From assembly GCF_002160065.1 (NCBI RefSeq), contig NZ_NFJW01000002.1, positions 1-64,000 of the forward strand: DNA of 64,000 nt, given 5' to 3'. The DNA comes from Collinsella sp. An2. GTDB taxonomy: Bacteria > Actinomycetota > Coriobacteriia > Coriobacteriales > Coriobacteriaceae. The translations under genes were made by a program, and so were the position numbers. Below the pieces are notes generated by a model. The model searched no databases and had not been told where the DNA came from. It saw only the letters and a program-made list of their open reading frames with translations. Positions 16,454-24,886 of the stretch are shown piece after piece. The number at the start of each line of letters is the position of its first letter. The stretch's first letter is position 1.

Positions 16454-17877
16454 CCGGCGCCGCCGCGAACGCAGGCACCGAGCCCAAGAAGTATCGTCCG
16501 AGCCGCGGCCCGCGCGTCGCCCCCAACGAGGAGCCTGCCGCCGAACGTGCCCGCGACTTCCGCCCCGTCGACACAGGCTTTACCAAGGCCGACGCCATCG
16601 CCGAGGCCAACCGCTGCCTCGACTGCAAGAAACCGCTGTGCATGGAGGGCTGCCCGGTGGGCGTCCACATCCCGCAGTTCATCGAGAAGATTCGCGAGGA
16701 AGACTGGGCCGGCGCGCTCGAGACCATCAAGCAAGACAATCTGCTGCCTTCTGTGTGCGGCCGCGTGTGCCCACAGGAAGATCAGTGCGAGGGCAAGTGC
16801 ATCCTGGGCCGCAAGGGCGAACCCGTGGCGATTGGCCAGCTTGAGCGCATGTTGGGCGACATGGCCGACGAGGTGGGCAAGGCCCCCGAGGTCAAGCCCA
16901 AGAACGGCAAGAAGGTCGCCATCGTGGGCTCCGGCCCCAGCGGCATCGCCTGCGCCGGCGAGCTCGCACGCGAAGGCTTTGACGTCACCGTGTTCGAGGC
17001 GTTCTTCACGGGCGGCGGCGTGCTGACCTACGGCATCCCCGAGTTCCGCCTGCCCAAGACCATCGTCAAGCGCGAGATCGACAGCCTGGAGCAGCTCGGC
17101 GTGCACTTTGAGTACAACTCGGTGGCCGGCCGCCTGTTCACCGCCGAGGAGCTCTTCGACGAGGACGGCTTCGATGCGCTCTACCTGGCCGTGGGCGCGG
17201 GCCTGCCACGCTTCCTCAACGTGCCCGGCGAGAACCTCCCCGGCGTGTACTGCGCCAACGAGTTCCTTACGCGCACCAACCTTATGAAGGCGTACGACTT
17301 CCCCGAGTACGACACCCCCATCAAGCACGGCAAGCAGGTCGTGGTGTTCGGCGGCGGCAACGTGGCCATGGACGCCGCGCGCACCGCGCTGCGCCTGGGT
17401 GCCGACAAGGTGACGCTCGCCTACCGCCGCACCGAGGCCGAGATGCCCGCCCGTAAGGCCGAGATTCACCACGCCAAGGAGGAAGGTATCGAGTTCCTGG
17501 AGCTCGTCGCACCCATTGAGTTCACCGCGGGCGAGGACGGCTTCGTAAACGCGATCCACCTGCAGAAGATGGAGCTCGGTGAGCCCGACGACTCCGGTCG
17601 TCGTCGCCCCGTGCCGATCGAGGGCGAGACGATCGAGATCCCATGCGACATCGCTATCACCGCTATTGGCACGAACGCCAACCCGTTTGCCGGACCGGCC
17701 TCGGGCGTCGAGCCCAACAAGTGGGGCTACATCGACACCGACGACAACGGCCGCACGTCTAACCCGCGCGTGTGGGCCGGTGGCGACATTGTGACCGGCG
17801 CTGCAACCGTTATTCTGGCCATGGGCGCCGGCAAGAAGGCCGCCGCGTCTATCAAGGAGACGCTGCTCGCCGAATAG
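16438..17877 (+). CDS. NfnB / GltD-like NADPH-dependent oxidoreductase
   Basis: 479 residues. The N-terminal double-cluster domain has CLDCKKPLCMEGCPVGVHIP and CGRVCPQEDQCEGKCILG, eight-plus Cys for two [4Fe-4S] centres. Then come FAD (VAIVGSGPSGIACAGELARE) and NADPH (VVVFGGGNVAMDAARTALRLG) Rossmann domains and the terminal IVTGAATVILAMGAGKKAA. This is the glutamate synthase small-subunit/NfnB family. Its coupling to an NfnA-type gene, and the absence of a gltB large subunit here, favour the Nfn (NADH-dependent ferredoxin:NADP+ oxidoreductase) role over glutamate synthase. GGAGGAG precedes ATG 16438 inside the upstream gene. Confidence 0.87.
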   Translation: MPAEVTGAAANAGTEPKKYRPSRGPRVAPNEEPAAERARDFRPVDTGFTKADAIAEANRCLDCKKPLCMEGCPVGVHIPQFIEKIREEDWAGALETIKQDNLLPSVCGRVCPQEDQCEGKCILGRKGEPVAIGQLERMLGDMADEVGKAPEVKPKNGKKVAIVGSGPSGIACAGELAREGFDVTVFEAFFTGGGVLTYGIPEFRLPKTIVKREIDSLEQLGVHFEYNSVAGRLFTAEELFDEDGFDALYLAVGAGLPRFLNVPGENLPGVYCANEFLTRTNLMKAYDFPEYDTPIKHGKQVVVFGGGNVAMDAARTALRLGADKVTLAYRRTEAEMPARKAEIHHAKEEGIEFLELVAPIEFTAGEDGFVNAIHLQKMELGEPDDSGRRRPVPIEGETIEIPCDIAITAIGTNANPFAGPASGVEPNKWGYIDTDDNGRTSNPRVWAGGDIVTGAATVILAMGAGKKAAASIKETLLAE

Positions 17878-17967
17878 GCATGACGAAGGGTATGACGTTC
17901 GCGATAAGCCGACCGCCAGACCCCCGCAGAAGTCGCGCGGACGTCATGTTCTGTCCGCCATATAAGC

Positions 17968-18005
17968 GAAGGGGCTGCCGTTGAACAACCAACGGCGGCC
18001 CCTTC
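17968..18005 (+). terminator. Terminator after the nfn pair
   Basis: Long stem GAAGGGGCTGCCGTTG pairing with CAACGGCGGCCCCTTC (one mismatch) with a 6-base loop, then CTGCGTT. It is 91 bases after the nfnB-like stop. Confidence 0.75.
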
Positions 18006-18025
18006 TGCGTTCCACATGCCTCAAC

Positions 18026-18187
18026 TGGACAAATTTTCGAGAAGTCTGTAATGCTTCCTGGGAAATGCTTGTGCGGTTTTCCCAACGCGCAGGTAGATGG
18101 CGGTGTGCACCCCAGTTTACCTGGGCGGAGAGCAAACCGCACCATCAAAACGTAGGAAACATTACAGACTTCTCGATTTTTTGTCCA
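18026..18187. repeat. Giant intergenic palindrome (162 bp)
   Basis: Long imperfect inverted repeat. Left arm from TGGACAAATTTTCGAGAAG; the right arm ends in CTTCTCGATTTTTTGTCCA. The arms pair over about 50 bases, including CGAGAAGTCTGTAATG and GTGCGGTTT, with an inner GGTGTGCACC hairpin. No open reading frame of note. The single-strand fold would be a very long hairpin. I do not recognise it as a known element. Confidence 0.8.
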
Positions 18188-18200
18188 CCTAAGCGCCGTC

Positions 18201-18246
18201 TGTGATTCGGTTGGGCCCATCATTTGTGATCCGGTTGGGTCCATCA
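18201..18246. repeat. Two tandem 22-base units
   Basis: TGTGATTCGGTTGGGCCCAT plus CA at 18201-18222 and TGTGATCCGGTTGGGTCCAT plus CA at 18225-18246, differing at two positions. They sit next to the giant palindrome. The remaining bases to 18354 hold nothing I can identify. Confidence 0.7.
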
Positions 18247-18354
18247 GGCGCCGCGAGCCTTGTCACGACATCCGCGAAAGGCCTTGTTGCCCTACGCTCG
18301 CGATGCCGCCCGCCCCATCGCATGCCCTTCTGGACGCGGCAACGTGATCTTGCC

Positions 18355-19692
18355 TTAATTCAAATCCTCTGCGTCGATAACCTGCATCCAAGCGATATAT
18401 ACATTGGGATAGTGCGCGTACAGCACCTGCATAGGGTCAAGATCGAGCGCTAAATCGGACACGAGCGAAGCAATGCCACCAGCCGACACCAAATCTTGCT
18501 GCGTGGGAATCTGCTCTCCTAGCTTCTCCACGAAAGCGTCGACGCGCTCGCGGTCTTCAGGAACGTAAGGGCAATCGACCCCAACGTTCTTCTTAAACGC
18601 CGCCTTCATTGCGTCGTAGCGTTCGTCAAACCCGTCATCGCCGTATCCGGGCAGCCACAGGTCGTGACCATAGCGTGCATAGCCCCACGATGCCAGCGGC
18701 AACCGCGGCACCAGGTCACTTGGGTTCATGATGTTGAAGATGTTGTCGTACAGCGCTTCCCCCGTGTTGCCCAGCTGCGTGACTTCTGGCGTAGCGAATG
18801 TGTAGCAGTAGATGTTCGACAGCGGGGCGAGCGGGCGCAGGCTGGTGGTCATGTCGTCCGCGTACGATGCGGCGAGGTTTGCCGTTGCAGCTCCTCGGGA
18901 ATGTCCGGTAAAGAGCAGGGCTACCTCCGCGTTGGGGTTGGCGGCGTACTCATCGGTAAGCATTGTGGACAGGCTTTCCACAATCTCGTCGGCAGCGCGC
19001 ATGAAGCCCTCGTGGTCGATGGCCTCCATGTCGTAATCCGACGCGTTGCCCATGTTGAAATCGCTCAGCCACTCCGCACCATAGCTGCCGCGGATCGAAA
19101 CGAGATACAGGACCTTTGTGTCGCCTGACGAGCTCGTGAGATGCTTGGTCGCCACCGAGTAGGCCACCACGTCGTCAGTACCCGCAAAGAAGTCGATCAC
19201 CTCGTCGAAGATCTCGCTGCGGTACTGGTAGGACGCCGTTGAAATGGTTTCGAACCCAAGCGAGGCCAGTGCGTTTTCCATGTATGCCGGTGCGTTGGAC
19301 CCCTGCTGGTAGTACGCAGATTCCGAGTTAGCCGCCGCAGAGAGCACCGAGCACGTGGTAGCCAGCTCGTGGTTGTAGACCGTAGGGTCCTGGAAGAACC
19401 AGTCGTCGTCCCAGGCCACCTCGGTGGCCACACGTTGACCGTCGGTGGCCGCCATGCTTGTGAATTCGACCTCGGTGGTAAAGGCGCCCGCATGTTGGGA
19501 CGCGTCCTCGAGCGGTGTCGCCGCAGTTGGCGCGGCAATCGTGGCAAGTCCCAAGCGCTCCTCTTCCAAGCGGTTGTGCACGGCAACGCCCACATAGACG
19601 CCCGCGCCCACCAGAAGCACAAGCACCACCAAGGCCACGTGCACAAACCACGGATGCCGCACGCGAAATGGCGTTCGTTTTGTTGTCCCCAT
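18355..19692 (-). CDS. Membrane-anchored lipase-like alpha/beta hydrolase (class 3 lipase fold)
   Basis: 445 residues. A basic N-terminus is followed by one transmembrane helix (about 17-40, FVHVALVVLVLLVGAGVYVG). The large C-terminal part should face outward. It holds the nucleophile elbow LLFTGHSRGAATANL (Ser of GHSRG) preceded by a lid region, then an Asp in NPSDLVPRLP and a later His (for example YGHDLWLPGYG) completing a plausible triad. This is the class 3 lipase pattern; the substrate is unknown. ATG 19692 has GGGGGAA upstream; an open extension to 19845 lacks support. Confidence 0.72.
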   Translation of the reverse strand: MGTTKRTPFRVRHPWFVHVALVVLVLLVGAGVYVGVAVHNRLEEERLGLATIAAPTAATPLEDASQHAGAFTTEVEFTSMAATDGQRVATEVAWDDDWFFQDPTVYNHELATTCSVLSAAANSESAYYQQGSNAPAYMENALASLGFETISTASYQYRSEIFDEVIDFFAGTDDVVAYSVATKHLTSSSGDTKVLYLVSIRGSYGAEWLSDFNMGNASDYDMEAIDHEGFMRAADEIVESLSTMLTDEYAANPNAEVALLFTGHSRGAATANLAASYADDMTTSLRPLAPLSNIYCYTFATPEVTQLGNTGEALYDNIFNIMNPSDLVPRLPLASWGYARYGHDLWLPGYGDDGFDERYDAMKAAFKKNVGVDCPYVPEDRERVDAFVEKLGEQIPTQQDLVSAGGIASLVSDLALDLDPMQVLYAHYPNVYIAWMQVIDAEDLN

Positions 19693-19910
19693 AGTTCCCC
19701 CGACAGCCGGCAATAGTGCTTCGAATATAGCCTCCGCCCGACCTCCCCCGCCCAGAAGCGCCGCACTGAGGTCTTCGTTGAAGGTCTGGTGATACTCGCA
19801 GGCCTGGACCTTACAAATGGGCAACGCCGGCCGCTGCACACGCACCAGGGCAGCAGACTGACCCTACGACACACAGCGCACGTCACAAGCCGCAGACCAC
19901 CAACAAGAAA

Positions 19911-19942
19911 AGGCGGCTTCGAGCGCTTGCCCGAAACCGCCT
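19911..19942 (-). terminator. Terminator of the glu transporter operon
   Basis: On the minus strand AGGCGGTTTCGGGC pairs with GCTCGAAGCCGCCT (two mismatches) and is followed by TTTTCTTG. It is 35 bases downstream of the cytidylate-kinase-like stop, the last gene of the operon. Confidence 0.8.
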
Positions 19943-19976
19943 CATATGCCCCTATCGCACCGTGTATAACGCCGGT

Positions 19977-20729
19977 TTAGTCCACCTTGGCATTCACGTG
20001 CAGGGTGTCGTCGTCCTCGATGACCGTGTGCGGAACCGAGGTCTCCTTCTCGTCCAGCCCCAGCTCGTGCAGCTTGGAGCGATAGGCGGCGGCGATCACG
20101 TCCACACAGCCCTGACGTCCCAGCTTGGCGCGGTTGACCACGATGTCCTTACCCATGTCCATGCGCCACTTGCCAGCCGAGTACCGCTTGTAGAAGCTCT
20201 CACGGGCACGTTGCATCTTGCGAACAAGCTTCACGCCCTTTGCGTGGGTAAGTCCGCGCTTCTTGCTCACGATCTCGACGCGGTCCTCAAACGGCGCCGT
20301 CACAAGCACGGCGATGTGGTTCGGGTTCGAACGCAGCAGATAGTCCGACAGACGCCCCTCGATGATGCAGCTCTCGGTGGCGCCCAGGTCCACGATCACG
20401 CGCGCCATGGCCTCCCAAAGCTTGTCCGCTACGGTTCGAGCGTCAACGCGGTCGGGCATGAACGCCATGAACTCGGCGGCGAGCCGCTCGTCGTAGGCGG
20501 CCATCTTGTCCACCGACTCGCCGGCGCGCAGCGACGAACGCACCAGGATCTCGTTGTCGTACAGCGGGATGCCCAGCTCGCTCGAGAGCATCTTGCCAAC
20601 CTCGTGCCCCTCGGCGCCGAAGTCGCGCGCGATGGTGATGACGACCGGCTGGCCGGCGCGATCGGCGTCCTCGCCGGTAGCCCGGGCCTCGAGCCTGCTC
20701 TTGATGGACGGTCGGGTGATGATCCTCAT
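19977..20729 (-). CDS. Cytidylate-kinase-like protein
   Basis: 250 residues. After a ~28-residue polar leader comes VVITIARDFGAEGHEVGKML, the P-loop-like glycine-rich start of the cytidylate kinase-like family (Cytidylate_kin2). Then SCIIEGRLSDYLLRSNPN, an EGR segment typical of the family, and a Lys/Arg-rich lid (MQRARESFYKRYSAGKWRMD). Family members bind nucleotides and are often found beside transporters or regulators; true CMP kinase activity is not shown. It is 12 bases after the second permease gene, so it is part of the glu operon. Confidence 0.75.
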   Translation of the reverse strand: MRIITRPSIKSRLEARATGEDADRAGQPVVITIARDFGAEGHEVGKMLSSELGIPLYDNEILVRSSLRAGESVDKMAAYDERLAAEFMAFMPDRVDARTVADKLWEAMARVIVDLGATESCIIEGRLSDYLLRSNPNHIAVLVTAPFEDRVEIVSKKRGLTHAKGVKLVRKMQRARESFYKRYSAGKWRMDMGKDIVVNRAKLGRQGCVDVIAAAYRSKLHELGLDEKETSVPHTVIEDDDTLHVNAKVD

Positions 20730-20741
20730 GGCAACTCCCTC

Positions 20742-21389
20742 TTACGCGGCGACCACGCGGCGCTGGTAGGCACGCACGATCAGCGAGATACCGAAGTTCA
20801 AGACGAAGTATAGCAAGAAGACGAATCCGTACAGCAGCAGCACCTGGTCGAGGTTGGACGTGTAGCCCATGACCACCTTCGCCGAGAACATGAACTCGGC
20901 GACGTTGATGCCCGCGAGGTACGAGGAGTCCTTGATGACCGTCGTGCACTGGCTGAAGAGTGCCGGGATGATCGTCTTGAACGTCTGCGGCAGGATGATA
21001 AGACGCATGCTCTGGAAGAATCCGAAGCCCTGGCTCTGCGCGGCCTCGAACTGGCTCTTGGGGATGGAGTTGAAGCCGCCGCGCACGATCTCGGCGATGA
21101 CTGCCGACGTGAAGATCGTGAACGCCAGCACCGAGATGAACACGTCGTTGCCCTTCACCGTGAAGTAGATGAAGAGGATCCACAGCAGGTTCGGCGTGCA
21201 ACGGAAGAGCTCGATGTAGGCCGAGACGATCCACTTGAAAATCGAGAGCTTGCCGGTGCAGTACTGCTTCACCATGGCGAGTACCGTGCCCAGGATAATC
21301 GAGAACACAATCGCCAAGGCCGAGATCTCGAGGGTCTTGAGGAAGCCGGTAAGAATGAAGGTGACGTTTGCCTGAGTAAAGATCTCCAT
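20742..21389 (-). CDS. Amino-acid ABC transporter permease (GluD-like)
   Basis: 215 residues with about five membrane helices and the His/Glu/Gln permease signature. The EAA loop SIPKSQFEAAQSQGFGFFQS contacts the ATPase. It begins directly with a short N-terminal helix region. The 3-base gap to the preceding permease indicates coupled translation. The gene order ATPase, binding protein, permease, permease matches gluABCD of Corynebacterium; this is the fourth position. Confidence 0.88.
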   Translation of the reverse strand: MEIFTQANVTFILTGFLKTLEISALAIVFSIILGTVLAMVKQYCTGKLSIFKWIVSAYIELFRCTPNLLWILFIYFTVKGNDVFISVLAFTIFTSAVIAEIVRGGFNSIPKSQFEAAQSQGFGFFQSMRLIILPQTFKTIIPALFSQCTTVIKDSSYLAGINVAEFMFSAKVVMGYTSNLDQVLLLYGFVFLLYFVLNFGISLIVRAYQRRVVAA

Positions 21390-21392
21390 GCT

Positions 21393-22139
21393 CTACGCCT
21401 CCTTCGCAGCGTCGGTGGTGATGCCCGGAATGACCTTGGCGCGCGGCTTGCGCTTGGAGCGCTTCTCCAGGTACTGCACGAGCAGCGCCAGCGGGAAGCA
21501 GATGATGAAGTACAGCACGCAGGCCATGATGTAGCCCTGCAGGTAGCCGTAGGTCGACACGAAGTTGTCCGCGTTGTACATGAGGTCGCCACCGGCGATG
21601 AGCGCAAGCACCGAGGTGTTCTTGACCAGGTTGAGCGCCTGGTTGCAGAGCGGCGGCAGGATGACCTTGAACGTCTGCGGCAGAATGATGTAGCCGTACG
21701 CCTGCACGCGGCTGAAGCCTTGCGACAGCGCAGCCTCCATCTGGCCGCGCGGCACCGCCTCGATGCCCGTGCGGATGACCTCGGAGATGTAGGCGGCGTG
21801 ATACAGGCCGACGCCCACCGCGCCGATCACGAACGAAGAAATGCGCACCGGGCTCGGCGTGTTCAGAATGGCCTGCAGCACACGCGGGCCGGCCATATAG
21901 TAGAAGAACACCTGCACCGGCAACGGGGTATTCTGGAAGAACTCGACATAGACGCGGCTGATGGCGCGGAGGATCCGCGAGCGCGTGGTCGAGAAGATGC
22001 CCAGGATGGTGCCAAGCACCAGCGAGATCGCCAGGCCGGCAACGACCACCTGCAGCGTGAAGAAGAACCCGTCCCAGAACGGCTCCATGCTGCTAAGGGT
22101 GATCTCCCAGCGCCTGGGGTCTAGCAGCCCATCGAGCAT
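21393..22139 (-). CDS. Amino-acid ABC transporter permease (GluC-like)
   Basis: 248 residues, HisM/GlnP-type permease with the EAA loop AVPRGQMEAALSQGFSRVQA and a basic C-terminal tail (KRSKRKPRAK). AAAGGAG precedes ATG 22139; an upstream in-frame ATG at 22253 would add 38 residues with no helix and is rejected. It pairs with the next permease as a heterodimer. The substrate class (glutamate, glutamine or aspartate) is inferred from gene order only. Confidence 0.88.
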   Translation of the reverse strand: MLDGLLDPRRWEITLSSMEPFWDGFFFTLQVVVAGLAISLVLGTILGIFSTTRSRILRAISRVYVEFFQNTPLPVQVFFYYMAGPRVLQAILNTPSPVRISSFVIGAVGVGLYHAAYISEVIRTGIEAVPRGQMEAALSQGFSRVQAYGYIILPQTFKVILPPLCNQALNLVKNTSVLALIAGGDLMYNADNFVSTYGYLQGYIMACVLYFIICFPLALLVQYLEKRSKRKPRAKVIPGITTDAAKEA

Positions 22140-22239
22140 AGCCTCTCCTTTCCCAATCTGTCCCAACAAGGGACCGGTGCATGTCACCGGCACAGCGTAT
22201 TCCGGCCGAGCACCCGCCTCTTCTTGAGACAAGGAGATG

Positions 22240-22277
22240 CCGAGGGCGGGCACGACGCGCGTCGCCCGCCCTCGGCA
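22240..22277 (-). promoter_or_regulatory. Strong intercistronic hairpin between binding-protein and permease genes
   Basis: Perfect 13-bp arms GCCGAGGGCGGGC and GCCCGCCCTCGGC. The 12-base loop holds a further palindrome (CGACGCGCGTCG overlapping the stem). No T-run follows. Such hairpins after a binding-protein gene usually stabilise the upstream message or attenuate, giving more binding protein than permease. Confidence 0.7.
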
Positions 22278-22294
22278 CCATCAATAACGTACGT

Positions 22295-23164
22295 TTACGC
22301 GCTGGCGCCGAGCCAGGTCTGGATCTCCTCGTCCATCCAGCCGTTGTCGAGCAGCTCCTGCACGGTGTCGTCGACCACCTTGGACAGGTCGGAGCCCTTC
22401 TTGGTGGCAACGCCGTAGTCCTGCGTGCCAAACTCGATGTCGGGCTCGACAAGCTCCTTGTTGTCGTTCATATAGGTGTTGAGCGTGGAGCGGTCCATGG
22501 CGAACGCGTCGACGTTGCCGGACTCGAGCGCGGAGTTAATGGACGGGTAGTCCGGATACTCCTGGAAGGTCGGGGTGGCGTCGATGCCCTGGTCGGAGAG
22601 CATCTGGGTCACGGCGTCCTTGGTGGTGGAGCCCTGCGACACGCCGATGATCTTGCCGTCGAGGTCGGCCATCTTGGTGATGCCGGAGCTCTTCATGACC
22701 ATGATGCCCACCGAGTCGGTGCGGTACGGCGTAGAGAAGTCCCAGTCCTCCTCGCGCTCGGGAGTGATGGTATAGGTAGCCACGATGACATCGAGCGTAT
22801 CGTTGTCGATAAGCGGGCCGCGGGTCTTAGGAGTCACGGCGGTGAACTCGCAGAGCTCCTTCTCCTTGGCCTCGTCATAGGTCACGCCGAGCACGGCGGC
22901 CGCCAGCTGATAGCAGAGGTCGATCTCGAGGCCCTCGTACTGATTGGTCTCGGTGTTGAGATAGCCGTAGCCAAGCACGTCCTGCTTGACGCCGCAGGCC
23001 AGCTTGCCGCGGTCCTTGATGGCCTGAATCTTCGAGCTGCCGTCTCCGCTGCTGGAGCCGGAGCCGGCCGTGTCGGAGCTGCAGCCAGCCAGGAAGCCAG
23101 AGCCGGCGACTGCAAAGGTTCCCAGGCCAAGCGCCTGAATGAACTGACGACGGGAGATGGACAT
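22295..23164 (-). CDS. Amino-acid ABC transporter substrate-binding lipoprotein (GluB-like)
   Basis: 289 residues. The N-terminus has a twin-arginine-like SRRQFIQALGLG, a hydrophobic helix and the lipobox LAGC, so it should be a lipoprotein, perhaps Tat-exported. Then comes a Ser/Gly linker and the periplasmic-binding fold of family 3 (GLEIDLCYQLAAAVLG, DVIVATYTITPEREEDWDFS, DLDGKIIGVSQGSTT). It captures the amino acid outside the cell. ATG 23164 follows AAAGGGGA. A 7-bp hairpin (CGTGGGG/CCCCACG at 23249-23268) lies between it and the ATPase gene. Confidence 0.9.
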   Translation of the reverse strand: MSISRRQFIQALGLGTFAVAGSGFLAGCSSDTAGSGSSSGDGSSKIQAIKDRGKLACGVKQDVLGYGYLNTETNQYEGLEIDLCYQLAAAVLGVTYDEAKEKELCEFTAVTPKTRGPLIDNDTLDVIVATYTITPEREEDWDFSTPYRTDSVGIMVMKSSGITKMADLDGKIIGVSQGSTTKDAVTQMLSDQGIDATPTFQEYPDYPSINSALESGNVDAFAMDRSTLNTYMNDNKELVEPDIEFGTQDYGVATKKGSDLSKVVDDTVQELLDNGWMDEEIQTWLGASA

Positions 23165-23281
23165 GGTGTTCCCCTTTCTCTTGGACGTCCGCACGTGGGA
23201 CGTATCTTAAGGCGCATCGGGTAGCGCCAGAAGACCATGGGTGCGCGCCGTGGGGACTCTCCCCCACGAGCGGCAACGCGC

Positions 23282-24016
23282 TTAGTGCAGGATCTTGTTG
23301 AGGAAGTCCTGGCAGCGCGGATTCTGCGGGTTGGTGAAGAAGTGCTCGGGCGTGCCCTCCTCCAGGATCTGACCGTCATCCATGAACAGCACGCGGTCGG
23401 CGACCTGCTTGGCGAAGTTCATCTCGTGGGTGACGCAGATCATGGTGATGTTGTCGTGAGCGAGCTCGATCATGACGTCGAGCACCTCCTGGATCATCTC
23501 GGGGTCGAGCGCCGAGGTGGGCTCGTCAAAGAGGATGATCGGCTGCTTGGTGCACATGGCGCGAGCGATGGCGACGCGCTGCTGCTGGCCGCCCGAGAGG
23601 TTCTGCGGATACTCGCCGGCCTTCTGCGCCAGGCCGACGCGCTCGAGCGCGGCCATGGCAATCTTGTTTGCCTCGTCCTTGCTCTTCTTCTGGAGCTTGA
23701 TGGGCGCAAGCGTCAGGTTGCCGAGCACCGTCATGTTGGGATAGAGATTGAACTGCTGGAACACCATGGAGGAGTACTTGCGGGCCATCTCCAGGTGGTT
23801 CTTCTTGGTAAGCGGTGTGCCGTCGATGATGACCTGGCCGGAGGTGGGCTCCTCGAGGAAGTCGACGCAGCGGATGAGCGTGGACTTGCCCGAGCCGGAC
23901 GGACCGATCACGACGACCTTCTCGCCCGCCTTCACCGTGAGGTTGATGTCCTTCAGCACGTGGAGGTCGCCAAAGTACTTATTCAACCCCTTAATCTCAA
24001 TCATGTTCTCGGCCAT
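23282..24016 (-). CDS. Amino-acid ABC transporter ATP-binding protein (GluA/GlnQ-like)
   Basis: 244 residues. Walker [15 protein letters not shown]-loop [16 protein letters not shown], signature [15 protein letters not shown], Walker [17 protein letters not shown] and the switch His in [11 protein letters not shown]. This is the polar amino-acid uptake ATPase family. It is the first gene of a five-gene minus-strand operon. ATG 24016 is preferred over the GTG six bases upstream because AAGGAA is better spaced. Confidence 0.93.
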   Translation of the reverse strand: MAENMIEIKGLNKYFGDLHVLKDINLTVKAGEKVVVIGPSGSGKSTLIRCVDFLEEPTSGQVIIDGTPLTKKNHLEMARKYSSMVFQQFNLYPNMTVLGNLTLAPIKLQKKSKDEANKIAMAALERVGLAQKAGEYPQNLSGGQQQRVAIARAMCTKQPIILFDEPTSALDPEMIQEVLDVMIELAHDNITMICVTHEMNFAKQVADRVLFMDDGQILEEGTPEHFFTNPQNPRCQDFLNKILH

Positions 24017-24235
24017 GGGCACGATTCCTTCCTGTCAGACACGCATACAACCGGACATAGTGCCCGGAGCGGGCCAGATGGCATGACGTATACGATTCGG
24101 TCTCCCATTGTACGGTGGGCCGGCCACTCCGACAGAGCGTGTCGCGAGCTGCAACGCGCAGGAAACTGAGACGTTACAAACCCCCAGGTGCCAGACCTTG
24201 CATACAAATGAGTAAATCGCCGTACAATGTGCAAA

Positions 24236-24264
24236 AGTATACCCAATTGGATAATTACTATACA
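24236..24264 (-). promoter_or_regulatory. Candidate promoter of the glu operon
   Basis: On the minus strand TATACT (24236-24241) has a TGTATA hexamer 17 bases upstream (24259-24264). The -10 is good and the -35 weak. It lies in an AT-rich block upstream of the first gene. The rest of 24023-24361 contains no gene; near 24283-24360 GGCGCCCC/GGGGCGCC arms may terminate the yqeY message. Confidence 0.35.
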
Positions 24265-24361
24265 CTTTAGCAGAGTGGAGTGCACAGGCGCCCCGCGTTT
24301 TTCGCGGCCGCGCGATCCGAGGGCCTGCGGCGCGGAAGAGCAGGGGCGCCGCGCGACACCG

Positions 24362-24805
24362 CTATGCCAGGCGGCTCTGGACCTCCTTGGCGGCTGCGGC
24401 CTTATCGAAGTTGCCGCCCGTCGCCTTGTTGAGCGCGCCCATGACGCGACCCATGTCCTTGCGGGTGGTCGCGCCGACCTCGCCGATGGTCTTCTCGATG
24501 AGCGCAACCAGCTCATCGCCGGAAAGCTGCGCCGGCAGCAGGCTCTCCAGAATCTTCACCTGCTCGGTCAGGGTGTCCGTGCGCTCCTGGTTGTTGGCCG
24601 CCTTGATGGACATCTCCAGCGTCTCGTTCGTCTGCTTGATGAGGCGCTTCACCATGTTGTTGACGTCTTCCTCGGTGGCGTCGCGGCGCTCGTTCACCTC
24701 GACGTTTTTCACCTCGGCCATCACCTGGCGGATGATGGACAGGCGCGTCTTGTCCTTCGCCTTCATAGCGGCGACCATCTCGTCGTGCAGCTCTTGGTTG
24801 GTCAT
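24362..24805 (-). CDS. GatB/YqeY domain protein
   Basis: 147 residues, all in the YqeY fold: helical N-terminal half (MVAAMKAKDKTRLSIIRQVM) and C-terminal SLLPAQLSGDELVALIEKTI, then DMGRVMGALNKATGGNFDK. It resembles the tail domain of the GatB amidotransferase subunit and may bind tRNA; the physiological role is not established. GAAAGGAAG lies before the start. It follows the foldase gene by 81 bases. Confidence 0.9.
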   Translation of the reverse strand: MTNQELHDEMVAAMKAKDKTRLSIIRQVMAEVKNVEVNERRDATEEDVNNMVKRLIKQTNETLEMSIKAANNQERTDTLTEQVKILESLLPAQLSGDELVALIEKTIGEVGATTRKDMGRVMGALNKATGGNFDKAAAAKEVQSRLA

Positions 24806-24886
24806 AATGCTTCCTTTCTAGCAAACGGGCGCCCCGCAAGGCGCCCGATCAATCACATCTGGTCACAGGGCTCGTCCGGGCCGTGG

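Noticed and set aside
16438-17877. Annotation as glutamate synthase small subunit (gltD)
   Set aside because: The sequence alone allows it, but there is no gltB beside it and it overlaps an NfnA-type gene. The Nfn reading is preferred and the doubt is stated in the feature.
18355-19845. Longer lipase-like protein starting at 19845
   Set aside because: The first 51 residues have no ribosome binding site and would put a long polar segment before the signal/anchor helix. ATG 19692 has GGGGGAA and begins just before the helix.
20310-20345. GGTTCGA-type tRNA T-loop motif
   Set aside because: It lies inside the coding frame of the cytidylate-kinase-like gene. No acceptor stem or anticodon arm surrounds it.
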